Source: Palleronia pelagia (GTDB lineage: Bacteria > Pseudomonadota > Alphaproteobacteria > Rhodobacterales > Rhodobacteraceae). Taken from it: a stretch of DNA of 64,000 nucleotides. Made by a program: the position numbers and the translations under genes. The stretch covers positions 5,001 through 69,000 of the forward strand of contig NZ_FOCM01000009.1 of assembly GCF_900110115.1 (NCBI RefSeq), in the 5' to 3' direction. Below are positions 36,920 through 45,990 of this stretch, piece by piece. Below the pieces are notes generated by a model that ran no database searches, had not been told where the DNA came from, and worked only from the letters and a program-made list of their open reading frames with translations. Within the stretch, counting starts at the first letter, position 1. The number at the start of each line of letters is the position of its first letter.

Positions 36920-37303
36920 ATGGACAGCTACGCCGGCGGATGCCTTTGTGGCGATATCCGGTTCACCGCCACCGGACAGCCCGACCGCGTCGGGCTCTGC
37001 CACTGCCTCGACTGCCGCAAGCACCACGGCGCCGTCTTCTACGCCGCCGCCATCTTCCCGCTTGACCGTGTTCGCGTTACCGGCGCGCCCGCCAGCTACC
37101 AGGGCCGCGCGTTCTGCCCGCGCTGCGGCGCGTCGGTCTTCGCCGAGTCCGGGAACGAGATCGAGTTGCACCTGGGCGCCATGGACGCGCCCGACCTCTT
37201 TCGCCCGGATTACGAACTCTGGTGCGACCGGCGCGAGTCGTGGCTTCCGCCGATCCCCGGCATCGCCTCGCACCCCCGGAACCGCGCTGACGAGGCCGAC
37301 TGA
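36920..37303 (+). CDS. GFA-family zinc protein
   Basis: 127 residues, Mss4-like fold. Zinc ligands CLCG (~8-11), CHCLDCRKHHGA (~27-38) and FCPRCGASVF (~66-75) are complete. The family includes glutathione-dependent formaldehyde-activating enzyme and S-(hydroxymethyl)glutathione synthase relatives, but most members have no proven reaction. It lies 74 bp after frcA and ends 6 bp before the convergent GNAT gene. Function unassigned. Confidence 0.85.
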   Translation: MDSYAGGCLCGDIRFTATGQPDRVGLCHCLDCRKHHGAVFYAAAIFPLDRVRVTGAPASYQGRAFCPRCGASVFAESGNEIELHLGAMDAPDLFRPDYELWCDRRESWLPPIPGIASHPRNRADEAD

Positions 37304-37309
37304 TCCCGG

Positions 37310-37855
37310 CTACCAGATGTCGGGCCGGTCGAAGGCGGGCACGGTCTTCAGCGGACCCGACATCGGCCGCACCGCGCCACCATCCAGCGCCTGCCCGATC
37401 CATCCCACCGGCTGGCTCAGCGGATGGGGCGGCGGCACGGCGTCGGGGTCCAGCGCGGCGAACCCCAGCCGTCCGTAGAAGGAGGGGTCACCGTAGGTGA
37501 CGACCGTGTCGGCGCCGTCCTGCCGCAGACGCTCCAGCCCGAAGGCGATCAGCCCGCTGCCCACGCCCTGGCCCTGCGCGTCGGTCGCCACGGCCACGGG
37601 CGACAGCAGGAACACGCTGCGCCCCGATTCGGCCGGGTGCATCCGCGTGAACAGGATCACCGCCCGCCGCGCGCCGTCCGAGAGGGCCGAACACACCTTC
37701 AGGTCCGACGCGGGCGTGGTGGCGATAATGCTGCGCGCCAGGTCGGACACGATCCGCGCCTCGTCCGAATCCGCCGCGTCACGGAAACTCGCCTCGACCA
37801 GCGCCACCAGCGCGTCGACCCGCTCGGGCCGCGCGCCCTCGTCCAGGTGCTCCAT
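37310..37855 (-). CDS. GNAT-family N-acetyltransferase
   Basis: 181 residues from ATG 37855. The acetyl-CoA loop is VATDAQGQGVGSGLIAFGLERL (~92-113), followed by TVVTYGDPSFYGRLGFAAL, which is typical of YhbS-like proteins. The substrate is unknown. The start is chosen because the family fold begins there; the longer frame has no homologous look. Confidence 0.85.
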   Translation of the reverse strand: MEHLDEGARPERVDALVALVEASFRDAADSDEARIVSDLARSIIATTPASDLKVCSALSDGARRAVILFTRMHPAESGRSVFLLSPVAVATDAQGQGVGSGLIAFGLERLRQDGADTVVTYGDPSFYGRLGFAALDPDAVPPPHPLSQPVGWIGQALDGGAVRPMSGPLKTVPAFDRPDIW

Positions 37856-37872
37856 GGTGCTGTCCCCGTTCG

Positions 37873-38310
37873 CTACAACTTGCGGCCATCTACGCCCATG
37901 GCCCGCGCGATGGCCAGCATGTCGTCCTTTGTCACCTCGAACAGCGAGCGGTGGAAATGCACCCCCCAATGCGACCGGTCGGTAACGAACGAGAACGCGT
38001 CCAGCAGGTCGTAGATGTCGGCATCATGGTCGTGGTGATAGGTCGCCCGGCGCGACATGGCTTGCCCGCCATCGCTGACCGGGCGGCTTTCGGGCGTGTC
38101 GTCGTCGATCCGCGCCATGGCGACGAAGCGGCGCACGGGCGTGTCGCGGTCCATGGTCTCGGCGGGCGCGTAGCTGGCCACCCAGTCGCCCCGCGCCGGG
38201 CGCGCGGCCGCGCTGTCGCGGCCCGGCCCGAAGACCACCAGCGCCGACTCCACCGCGGCGTCCAGGTGGTCCTTCGACGCCACCGAGATCCAGTATTGCC
38301 TTTCGGTCAT
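37873..38310 (-). CDS. EVE-domain protein (UPF0310)
   Basis: 145 residues. RQYWISVASKDHLDAAVESALVVF and RGDWVASYAPAE match the start and middle of the PUA-like EVE fold, and WGVHFHRSLFEVTKDDMLAIARAMG its end. EVE proteins bind modified bases in DNA or RNA; this small stand-alone type has no proven role. It is 17 bp upstream of the GNAT gene on the same strand. Confidence 0.8.
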   Translation of the reverse strand: MTERQYWISVASKDHLDAAVESALVVFGPGRDSAAARPARGDWVASYAPAETMDRDTPVRRFVAMARIDDDTPESRPVSDGGQAMSRRATYHHDHDADIYDLLDAFSFVTDRSHWGVHFHRSLFEVTKDDMLAIARAMGVDGRKL

Positions 38311-38384
38311 GCCGACCCAAGCCCCGGTCGCCGCGCCCGGTTCCCGCGCTTGATCCCGGGGGCCGCCGCCGCAAGTCCAAGTCC

Positions 38385-38690
38385 ATGAGCGATCCCATCT
38401 GCCCTCTCTGCGGGCGCCCGATCCCGCCCGACGTGCCGCAAAGCGCGCACCACCTGGTCCCCAAGCTGCGCGGCGGCAAGGGCGGGCCCACGGTGCTGCT
38501 GCACCAGATCTGCCACAACGAGATCCACGCCACGCTCTCCGAAGCCGAGCTCGCCCGCAACTTCGCCAGCATCGAGGCGCTGCGCGCTCATCCCCGGATC
38601 GAACGGTTCATCGCCTGGGTGTCGAAGCGCCCGCCCGGCTTCCGCTCGAAGACGCCGGGCGGCCGGCGGGCGGGGCGCAACCGGCGGTAA
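38385..38690 (+). CDS. Small HNH-domain protein
   Basis: 101 residues. CPLCGRPIPP with SAHHLVPKLRGGKGGPTVLLHQICHNEIHA forms a beta-beta-alpha metal HNH motif: two zinc cysteines, His-His, then Cys-His-Asn-x-x-His. The basic C-terminal tail (RSKTPGGRRAGRNRR) suits nucleic-acid contact. These short HNH proteins are common in Rhodobacteraceae, and their targets are unknown. Confidence 0.82.
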   Translation: MSDPICPLCGRPIPPDVPQSAHHLVPKLRGGKGGPTVLLHQICHNEIHATLSEAELARNFASIEALRAHPRIERFIAWVSKRPPGFRSKTPGGRRAGRNRR

Positions 38691-38745
38691 GGGGGCGGCC
38701 CGCGTCGGGTGGTCCTTCGATCAAGCCCGGGGCGGATGCGGCCCA

Positions 38746-39190
38746 CTTCGCTGCTGCCCGCGGCCGGGCGCGGCCCTTTGCACCGATCTTAAATCCTTCG
38801 GTCTGGTGAACCCTCGCTCGGACCTCCTGCGCGGTGAAGACCGGCTTGACCGCTGACCATGGGCCGCGGCCCGATCTCGCCAACCTATGCCACCAGGGGA
38901 CCCGCCCGGCGGCCACGCCGGGCAGCGCCCGACCGCCCCCATGGGCGGGCGCTTCGCTTCCGCCCGCGGCCGGGCGCGGCCCTTTGCGCTAAATTCATAC
39001 CTTTAGGGCTGGCGATCCCTTCCTTGGACCTCCCGCGCGGGGAAGACCGGCTGGACGGCTGACCATGGGTCACGACCCGATCTCGCCGACCTTTGCCAGC
39101 AGAAGACCCGCCCGGCGGCCACGCCGGGCAGCGCCCGACCGCCCCCCTGGGCGGGCGCTTCGCTCCCGCCCGCGGCCGGGCGCGGCCCTC
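38746..39190. repeat. Tandem repeat, 206-bp unit, about 2.1 copies
   Basis: CCCGCGGCCGGGCGCGGCCC begins at 38757, 38963 and 39169, exactly 206 bp apart each time. Each unit also carries GACCGGCT..GACC.CTGACCATGGG, CCCGATCTCGCC and GACCCGCCCGGCGGCCACGC followed by GGGCAGCGCCCGACCGCC. A 40-bp stretch after the first block is much more divergent than the rest. It lies between the convergent HNH and enoyl-CoA hydratase genes. ORFs drawn through it are artefacts of GC-rich composition. Confidence 0.85.
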
Positions 39191-39263
39191 CGGGCTAACG
39201 GCAAAACTCGGGAAGGGGGCCGACCGGGTCAGGCTCGCGCCGGAACGCGCAGTCAGTCTTCCC

Positions 39264-39872
39264 TCACCCGAGCATGGCCTTGATCGCCGCCGCGTGGCCC
39301 TCCCGCGCCGCCATCGCGTCGGCCGACAGCGCATCGACCTCGGCCCCCAGATCCTCGGCGATCCGGTCCACCAGCCCCATGGCCAGCGCCTCGTCCGCCG
39401 TGACCCGCGCGCCGCCCATGAGGATCAGCTTGGCGCGCGCCGGCCCCACCAGCGCGCGCAGACGCCCGGGGTCCGAGGGCTGCGGCAGGAACCCCAGCTT
39501 CATCACCGGGTAGAAGAACCGTGCGCCGGGCACCGCGACGCGCAGGTCGCAGGCCAGCATCATCCCCATGGCGCCGCCCGCGCACGGACCGTTCAGCGCC
39601 GCGATGCTGAGACCGGGGAAGGCGGCGATGGCGCCCGACGCGCGTTCCCACGCGGCCGATGTCGCCAGCCCCGCGCGCGCGGCCTCCAGGTCGGCGCCCG
39701 CGCTGAACACGCCCCCCGCGCCGGTGATCACCAGCACCGGGGCGTCCGCCGTCCCGGCGGCGCGGGCCACGGCGTCCAGCATCTCCTCGGTCAGGGCGTT
39801 GGCCTTGCCCGGCCGGTCCAGCGTGATCGTCACGCGGCCCGCGGCGTGCGTCACGCGCACGTGGTCGCTCAT
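39264..39872 (-). CDS. Enoyl-CoA hydratase/isomerase family protein
   Basis: 202 residues, short for a crotonase (usually ~260). It keeps LDRPGKANALTEEML, the oxyanion-hole segment GGVFSAGADLEA, and ALNGPCAGGAMGMMLACDLRVA with the second oxyanion glycine. The glutamate pair of classic hydratases is not evident, so isomerase or hydrolase chemistry is possible. Its start overlaps the upstream SDR stop by 4 nt, so the two probably act on the same acyl-CoA. Confidence 0.82.
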   Translation of the reverse strand: MSDHVRVTHAAGRVTITLDRPGKANALTEEMLDAVARAAGTADAPVLVITGAGGVFSAGADLEAARAGLATSAAWERASGAIAAFPGLSIAALNGPCAGGAMGMMLACDLRVAVPGARFFYPVMKLGFLPQPSDPGRLRALVGPARAKLILMGGARVTADEALAMGLVDRIAEDLGAEVDALSADAMAAREGHAAAIKAMLG

Positions 39873-40627
39873 CCGGTCAGGCCGACGCGGGCGCGGATCC
39901 CTTCGTCACGCAGCGAGATCTCCTCGCCCAGGAAGTCGTCGCCCTCGGGGCCAGCCATCCAGACCAGCGCCTTGGCGGGCCATTCGGGGGGGATGTGCTC
40001 GGACCAGTCCAGCTGGCTGACCGGGTTGACGCCCGACGCCTTGATCTCGCGCTGCATGTCGGTGGCCACGGTGCCGGGCGACAGGCCCATGACGCGCACG
40101 CCGCTCTCGCGGGCCTCCTTGTCGGCGCAGCGTGTCAGCATCGCCGCGCCGGCCTTGGACGCACAGTAATGCGACCACCCCTCGACCGGGCCATGCGCCG
40201 CGCCGGACGAGATCGTGATGATCGTCCCGCCGCCCGCCGAGATCATGGTGGGCATCGCAGCGCGCATCCCGTTGAAGACCCCCTTGAGATTGATGTCGAT
40301 GACTTGCCCCCAAGCTTCGGGGTCGGCCTGCGACAGGTGCGAGATCGGCTCGATCACGCCCGCGTTGTTGATCAGCACGTCCAGCTGCCCGAAGGTCCCC
40401 ACGCAGGCATCCACGGCGGCGCGCATTTCCCAGTAGCGGCTGATGTCGCAGGGGATCGCCAGCGCGTTGTCGGCCCCCAGTTCGCCCGCGATGGCGCCGA
40501 TCTCGTCGCCGGAACGCGCCAGAAGGGCCACCTTGGCGCCCTCGGCCACGAATTCCCGCGCCGCCGCCGCGCCGATGCCGCGGCTGGCCCCCGTCACCAT
40601 CACGACCTTGCCGTCCATCTTGCCCAT
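39869..40627 (-). CDS. Short-chain dehydrogenase/reductase
   Basis: 252 residues from ATG 40627, which has GGAGCACGG upstream; a GTG one codon earlier is possible. Motifs TGASRGIG, INNAGVIEP, ISSGAAHGPVEGWSHYCASK (Ser, Tyr, Lys catalytic set) and LSPGTVATDM. The C-terminus (WPAKALVWMAGPEGDDFLGEEISLRDEGIR) differs from FabG. It is co-translated with the crotonase. Confidence 0.85.
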   Translation of the reverse strand: MGKMDGKVVMVTGASRGIGAAAAREFVAEGAKVALLARSGDEIGAIAGELGADNALAIPCDISRYWEMRAAVDACVGTFGQLDVLINNAGVIEPISHLSQADPEAWGQVIDINLKGVFNGMRAAMPTMISAGGGTIITISSGAAHGPVEGWSHYCASKAGAAMLTRCADKEARESGVRVMGLSPGTVATDMQREIKASGVNPVSQLDWSEHIPPEWPAKALVWMAGPEGDDFLGEEISLRDEGIRARVGLTG

Positions 40628-40829
40628 CACCGTGCTCCTTCGACCTTGCCTCTGCGCGCGTCGCGCCTCGGGTCAAAGGCTAGGGCACGCGGCCCGGCCC
40701 GTCCAACGGGAACGCGATCCCTCCGCCGGATCGCCGCGGCGACAGCCGCACCACGCGACCCCGCGCTTGACCGCGCGCCGCGCCGCGCCCATCGTGGACC
40801 ACGCCCTGCAGCCTATCCGAAAGTCCGCC

Positions 40830-42227
40830 ATGTTTTCCACGCGCGCCCTTCTGCCCGCCGCCTGCCTGATCCTGCCCCACGCCGCCCTCGCCCAGGTCAC
40901 CGCCGACGAGATCTGGGCGGCCTGGCAGGATGGCGGCCCGGGCGTGACCACCACGGCCAAGGTCGACCGCGACGGCTCGGACCTGTCGCTCGCGGACCTT
41001 TCGGTCGAGATCGCGGATGACGACGGCGGCCGGACGGTCTTGGCCATCGACCGGGTCGAGATGACGGACCGGTCCGATGGTACGGTGGCGATCCGGGTGC
41101 CCGGATCGGCCACGATTTCGCGGGACGACATGCCCGATGTCGCGGTGATCCTCGATCTCGAGACGACCGAGGTCACGGTCAGCCGCGCGGACGGGACGCT
41201 GAGCTACGACGCGCTGTCGCCCACGCTGCCGCTCCGGGTCGAGGGGCCGGAGCTGCCCGCCCCGATCGAGGCGCTGGTCAACGGCGCCGAGACCACGCTC
41301 GAGCTCGCGCCCGACGCGCTGACCGTGTCCAGCCGGTCCGAAGGCGTCGGCGTCACCGGCCTTTTCCCGGGCGACTCGGGGACCGTCAATTTCCAGCTGG
41401 TCACCGGCCCGTCCGAAGGAACCACGCGCGCCGAAACCGTGGCCGGGCTGTTCGCCAGCGGCGGAGAAAGCGGCGCCGGAGCGTTCGAGGCCGAGCAGTC
41501 CACGCAGGATATCCTGGTGCGGCTGACCGGCGGGCTGGGCGGCGGTGCCGAAGCGGTCGAGCTGGCGATCGCCGAAACCTCGATCGCCACGCGCTCCGCG
41601 CCGGCGCGGCAGGGCACCGAGGGCACGCTCGGCGGCGTGGAGCTGTCCGCTGCCCTGGCCCCGGGCGCGCCGGTCCAGGTGCTGGGCACGCTCGACCGTC
41701 TCGAATGGTCGGGCACGATCCCCGGGGTGGCAGCCGAGGATGAACAGACCGAGCTTGGCCTGTCGCTGTCGGTCGACGCACTGGCCCCGTCCGAGACGGC
41801 CTGGGAGACGTTCGATCCCTCCGGGTTTCTCGCCCGCACGCCGCTGAACCTGACCGCCGAGATCAGCGGCACGGGTCAGCTGGTGCATCCGGGACTGCCG
41901 GTGCCCCTGGCCTACGAGCTGTCCGAACTGACGCTCGAGACGCTGAGCCTGTCGGCGCTGGGCGCAAGCATCACCGGCGGCGGCAGCGTCACCGCGCCGC
42001 TGGACCCCCCGGCGCGCAGCGGGCAGCTCAGCTTCATCGGCACCGGCCTGCTGGAGCTGATCGGCGACCTGGGCCAGACCGGCCTGCTGCCGCCGGGCCA
42101 GGACGTGGGCGCGCGCATGGGGCTGATGTTCCTCACCGAACCCGAGCCCGACGGCGAGGGCCTGCGCAGCGACGTGACCTTCGGCCCCGACGGCGCGATC
42201 TCGGTCAACGGCACCCGCCTGCGCTGA
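40830..42227 (+). CDS. DUF2125-family periplasmic protein
   Basis: 465 residues from ATG 40830, with a signal peptide (AACLILPHAALAQ, cleavage ~22). The mature protein is acidic and rich in beta strands with repeated D/T/G/E patches. I recognise it as the Rhodobacteraceae DUF2125 protein. Its role is unknown. The long beta-helical look, with terms such as LSFIGTGLLELIGDLGQTGLLP near the end, recalls AsmA-like proteins of the envelope (inference). Confidence 0.7.
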   Translation: MFSTRALLPAACLILPHAALAQVTADEIWAAWQDGGPGVTTTAKVDRDGSDLSLADLSVEIADDDGGRTVLAIDRVEMTDRSDGTVAIRVPGSATISRDDMPDVAVILDLETTEVTVSRADGTLSYDALSPTLPLRVEGPELPAPIEALVNGAETTLELAPDALTVSSRSEGVGVTGLFPGDSGTVNFQLVTGPSEGTTRAETVAGLFASGGESGAGAFEAEQSTQDILVRLTGGLGGGAEAVELAIAETSIATRSAPARQGTEGTLGGVELSAALAPGAPVQVLGTLDRLEWSGTIPGVAAEDEQTELGLSLSVDALAPSETAWETFDPSGFLARTPLNLTAEISGTGQLVHPGLPVPLAYELSELTLETLSLSALGASITGGGSVTAPLDPPARSGQLSFIGTGLLELIGDLGQTGLLPPGQDVGARMGLMFLTEPEPDGEGLRSDVTFGPDGAISVNGTRLR

Positions 42228-42303
42228 CCGGGCGCGGGCGGCGGTCTTGCGGCAGGGCGCCGGGCGGGCTACCTGCGGTGGATCCCGACGCAAAGGACCG
42301 ACG

Positions 42304-43650
42304 ATGCCCGCTCCGCTCGACCAGCTGACCGCCCGCCTGCTCGACGCCGCCCTGAAGGCCGGGGCCGAAGCCGCCGATGCCATCGCGGTGCGCGAGGCGT
42401 CCATCGGCATCGACGTGCGCGGCGGCGCGCTGGAACAGGCCGAACGCTCGGAGGGCACCGATATCGGGCTGCGCGTGCTGATCGGGCGGCGGCAGTCCTG
42501 CGTGTCGGCCTCGGACCTGACCGACGCCACCATCGCCGAGATGGCCGAACGTGCGGTCACCATGGCCCGCCTCGCGCCCGAGGATCCGGGCGCGGGCCTG
42601 GCCGACCCCTCGCAGCTTGCCACCGACTGGGACGCCGCCGCGCTCGACCTTGTCGACCCGGCGGACGAGCCCGCCCCCGCCGCGCTTCAGGACGCCGCGC
42701 TGGCGCTCGAATCCGGGGCCGCCTCCATCGACGGGGTGACGCAGGTGCAATCGGCCTCGGCCGGGCACGGCTGGGCCGAGATCCACCTGGCCGCCACCAA
42801 CGGCTTCTCGGGCGGATACCGCCGCAGCTCGACCTCGTATTCCGCCGTCGCCATCAGCGGCGATGGCACGGGGATGGAGCGGGACTACAACGGCGAATCC
42901 CGCGTCTACGCGGCCGACCTGCCCGACCCGCACGGCATCGGCGTCATCGCGGGCGAACGGGCCGTAGCGCTCCAGGGCGCGCGGCGCGCCAAGACGGGCG
43001 CCTACCCGGTGATCTTCGATGAACGGATCGCGTCGTCGCTGATCGGCAACCTCGTCATGGCCATCAACGGCACCGCCATCGCGCGCGGCTCAAGCTGGGC
43101 GCGCGACCTGCTGGGCCAGCAGATCCTGCCCAGGGGCATCGACCTGGTCGAGGATCCGTTCCGCCCCCGCGTGTCGGGGTCGCGTCCCTTCGACGGCGAG
43201 GGCCTGCCGCGCCAGCGTCGCGCCATCGTCGAGGATGGCATCCTCACCGGCTGGACGCTGGACCTGGCCACGGGCCGCAAGCTGGGGCTGCCCAGCACCG
43301 GCAACGCCGCGCGCGGCACCGGCGCCCCGCCGCAGCCGTCGGTCACCAACCTCGCGCTGACGCAGGGCACCCAGTCCCGGGCGGACCTGATGGCCGAGAT
43401 CGGCACAGGCCTGCTCGTCACCTCGATGATCGGCTCGACCATCAACCCCAACACCGGCGATTACAGCCGGGGGGCGTCGGGCTTCTGGGTCGAAGGGGGC
43501 GAGATCGCCTACCCGGTGAACGAGATCACGCTGGCGGGCAACCTGCGCGACATGCTGCCCCGGATCCGGCCCGCGAACGACGCGCGCACGCATCTCAGCC
43601 GGGTGGTGCCGTCGCTTCTGGTCGAAGGCCTGACACTTGCCGGCGACTGA
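42304..43650 (+). CDS. tldE: TldE/PmbA-family metalloprotease-complex subunit
   Basis: 448 residues. The PmbA/TldE fold shows in AVREASIGIDVRGGALEQAERSE, HLAATNGFSGGYRRSSTSYS, GARRAKTGAYPVIFDERIASSLIG and NTGDYSRGASGFWVEGGEIAYPVNEITLAGNL. TldE lacks the HExxxH zinc site of its partner TldD, and none is seen here. The heterodimer degrades peptides, as in microcin or PQQ-precursor maturation. tldD is not nearby. The ATG follows AAAGGACCG. Confidence 0.9.
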   Translation: MPAPLDQLTARLLDAALKAGAEAADAIAVREASIGIDVRGGALEQAERSEGTDIGLRVLIGRRQSCVSASDLTDATIAEMAERAVTMARLAPEDPGAGLADPSQLATDWDAAALDLVDPADEPAPAALQDAALALESGAASIDGVTQVQSASAGHGWAEIHLAATNGFSGGYRRSSTSYSAVAISGDGTGMERDYNGESRVYAADLPDPHGIGVIAGERAVALQGARRAKTGAYPVIFDERIASSLIGNLVMAINGTAIARGSSWARDLLGQQILPRGIDLVEDPFRPRVSGSRPFDGEGLPRQRRAIVEDGILTGWTLDLATGRKLGLPSTGNAARGTGAPPQPSVTNLALTQGTQSRADLMAEIGTGLLVTSMIGSTINPNTGDYSRGASGFWVEGGEIAYPVNEITLAGNLRDMLPRIRPANDARTHLSRVVPSLLVEGLTLAGD

Positions 43651-44422
43651 CCTCGACCTTCTGCTGGCGGCCGCGCGCGACGCGGGCGAGATCGCCATGT
43701 CGCACTGGCGGGAAGACCCCGAGACCGAGACCAAGTCCGACGGCACGCCCGTGTCCGAGGCCGATATCGAGGTCGACACCGACCTGCGCCGCACCCTGAC
43801 CGCCGCGCGCCCCGGCTACGGCTGGCTCAGCGAGGAAACCCCAGACGACGCTGCGCGGCTGGAGCGCGAGCGCTGTTTCATCGTCGATCCCATCGACGGC
43901 ACCCGCGCGTATCTGTCGGGGCAGGAGAACTGGGCGCTCAGCCTCGCCGTGGCCAGCGGCGGCACGGTTACCGACGCGGTGATCCACATGCCGGCCAAGG
44001 GCCTGACCTACGTGGCGGGGCAGGGACAGGGCGCACGCCTGATCGTCGCGGGCGACGCGAATTCCGCGCTGTCGGTCACCGCCACGGCGGGGGCCGAGGG
44101 CGCGCGGCTGATCACGTCCAAGGGCACCTATGCCGACCGCCACTGGCGCGACGGCGTGCCGGGGTTCTCGAAGCATTTCCGCCCCTCGATGGCCTATCGG
44201 CTGGCGGTGGTGGCGCAAGGCCGGTTCGACGCGATGATCACCCTGCGCGACGCGTGGGAATGGGACATCGCCGCCGGCGTGCTGATCGCGGCCGAGGCCG
44301 GGGCCACGGTCACCGACCGCCGCGGGGCCGCGCTGCGGTTCAACTCGCCCGGGCGGCAGACCGACGGCGTCCTGGCCGCGAACCCGGCGCTGCACGGCGA
44401 GATCCTGTCGCGGCTGGCCTAG
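43637..44422 (+). CDS. Inositol-monophosphatase-family phosphatase (CysQ-like)
   Basis: 261 residues from a TTG at 43637 overlapping tldE by 14 nt; the in-frame ATG at 43697 would remove the first helix. The metal-binding motifs are complete: WLSEETPDD, VDPIDGTRAYL and AWEWDIAAGVLIAAEAG. It dephosphorylates a small sugar or nucleotide phosphate; PAP (CysQ) or histidinol phosphate are candidates. Coupled to tldE. Confidence 0.85.
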   Translation: MPATDLDLLLAAARDAGEIAMSHWREDPETETKSDGTPVSEADIEVDTDLRRTLTAARPGYGWLSEETPDDAARLERERCFIVDPIDGTRAYLSGQENWALSLAVASGGTVTDAVIHMPAKGLTYVAGQGQGARLIVAGDANSALSVTATAGAEGARLITSKGTYADRHWRDGVPGFSKHFRPSMAYRLAVVAQGRFDAMITLRDAWEWDIAAGVLIAAEAGATVTDRRGAALRFNSPGRQTDGVLAANPALHGEILSRLA

Positions 44423-44826
44423 GGTCGTGGGCCATCGGATGCGCGATCCCCGGACGGCGCGAACGTCGGGCAGCCCGAGCCTTCGGTCAGCCAGCCGTCA
44501 CGCATGACGGCCCGCGATAAGCGCTTTGAGGAAATCGCCGATCGGACGTGCACCATATGTCCGACCCACTGTGCACGGGAGGTGCACAAAGGGCATCGGG
44601 ACGCCGACCCCGTCTGCACGGCCCGTGCCGAACGGCGCACGGTTGCGGCACGCGTGGCGCACGGGCGGGGGACGGTTGCGGCACCGGCGGTGCACACGGG
44701 CGGGACACCGGGCGGTCACTTGACCCGGCGGGCCGCTGGCGTACCCTCGCGCCCCAACCGCAGGAGCCCGCCCATGGATCAGCGCCCCCCGACCCGCATC
44801 GCCGCCCGGCCGCGCTGAACCGGCCC
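44423..44826. other. GTGCAC-rich low-complexity intergenic region
   Basis: 404 bp without a convincing gene. Between 44558 and 44725 the words GTGCAC, TGCACGG and GCACGG recur about eight times in imperfect form. ORFs here give only low-complexity H/G/T/R/A text. The same kind of sequence forms the N-terminal extension of bchM (63418-63510). The last 25 bp form the leader of the Kdo transferase gene. Confidence 0.5.
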
Positions 44827-45990
44827 ATGGCGTTCTCGCTTTCCCTCCTGCGCCATCGCCTGGCCGTCCGCCGCGCCACGCCCGCGCCGCTCGCCCCGAC
44901 GCCCGATTCTGGCCAGCGGCCCGAAGGTCCTCTGCTTTGGGCGCAATTCTGCGACGGCGGCCCGCGCCCCGGCGTGACACTGGTGATCGACGCCCTGTCG
45001 CGCCGCTTCCCCGAGCTCAACATCCTCGTCACCGGCGACCAGGAGCCGTGGCGCCCCGACCTCGTGCTTGGCTCGCAACCCGTCGACACGCGCGGCGGCG
45101 CGCTGGCCTTTCTCAATCACTGGGATCCTGATATTGCTTTATTTTCCGGACCCGACCCATGGCCCATCACGTGGGAGGAATGTCACTTCCGCGGGATCGC
45201 GCAAGTGGCCATCGACGCCGATCCGGGACGCCACGCCATCGCATTGGTGCGGCCGCTGGATCACTTCGTTCTGGTGCATGCCACCCGCGACGATCCCCGG
45301 CTGTCGGACGTGGTGCGCCCACTCGGGCCACTGGCGACCACGCCCGTGCCACCGCCGGTCATCGCCAGTGATCTCGACGACATGACCCGGCTGCTGGCGT
45401 CGCGGCCTGTGTGGCTTTCGGCCGCCACGCCCCCGGCCGAGGTCGACGCCGTGCTCGCCGCCCATCGCGCGGCCGCGCAGCTGTCGCACCGGCTGTTGCT
45501 GATCCTCGAGCTTGCCGATCCCGTGGCGGGCCTGGCCCTCGCGGATCGCCTGCAAAACATGGGGATGCGTGTCGCCCTGCGGTCGGTCGGCGACGAACCC
45601 GCCCCCGACTGCCAGGTGCTGATCGCCGACGACCCGGGCGAGATCGGGCTCTGGGCGCGGCTCGCCTCGATCACCTACATGGGCGGCACGCTCAGCGGCG
45701 GCGGTGATTGCGACCCGGCTATTCCCGCGGCGCTGGGGTCGGTCGTGATCCACGGCCCCATGGGCGGCGACTACCAGCGCACGCTGTCGGCGCTGGACCA
45801 GGCGCAGGCGGCGCAGATCGTCCTGAGATCGGACGCGCTGGGCCAGGCGGTCGAACAGATGCTGGTGCCCGACCGTGCCGCCGCCTTCGCCCACCGCGCC
45901 TGGGACGTCCTGACGCGCGGGGCCGAGGCGTCCCACACGGTGCTGGCCGCGCTGGATCGCGCCGTGCGCGCCCTGAAGGAGCCCGCCTGA
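44827..45990 (+). CDS. waaA: Kdo transferase-type glycosyltransferase
   Basis: 387 residues from ATG 44827 ([13 protein letters not shown]); the frame upstream is the repeat region. The glycosyltransferase-N half has [37 protein letters not shown], and the C half has [39 protein letters not shown], the activated-sugar site of WaaA-like enzymes. Directly upstream of lpxK (TGATG junction), it fits addition of Kdo to lipid A precursor. It lacks the N-terminal membrane helix of E. coli WaaA. Confidence 0.75.
   Translation: MAFSLSLLRHRLAVRRATPAPLAPTPDSGQRPEGPLLWAQFCDGGPRPGVTLVIDALSRRFPELNILVTGDQEPWRPDLVLGSQPVDTRGGALAFLNHWDPDIALFSGPDPWPITWEECHFRGIAQVAIDADPGRHAIALVRPLDHFVLVHATRDDPRLSDVVRPLGPLATTPVPPPVIASDLDDMTRLLASRPVWLSAATPPAEVDAVLAAHRAAAQLSHRLLLILELADPVAGLALADRLQNMGMRVALRSVGDEPAPDCQVLIADDPGEIGLWARLASITYMGGTLSGGGDCDPAIPAALGSVVIHGPMGGDYQRTLSALDQAQAAQIVLRSDALGQAVEQMLVPDRAAAFAHRAWDVLTRGAEASHTVLAALDRAVRALKEPA

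Noticed and set aside
38746-39190. CRISPR array
   Set aside because: Units are 206 bp with near-identical 'spacers', only two copies, and no cas genes.
38590-39283. Several R/G/P-rich ORFs in the 206-bp repeat
   Set aside because: They follow the repeat in different frames, have no ribosome sites, and are typical artefacts of GC-rich palindromic repeats.
44548-44826. Long N-terminal extension of the Kdo transferase starting at 44548
   Set aside because: The 93 extra residues are GTGCAC-repeat text with no similarity to the family; ATG 44827 gives the normal start.
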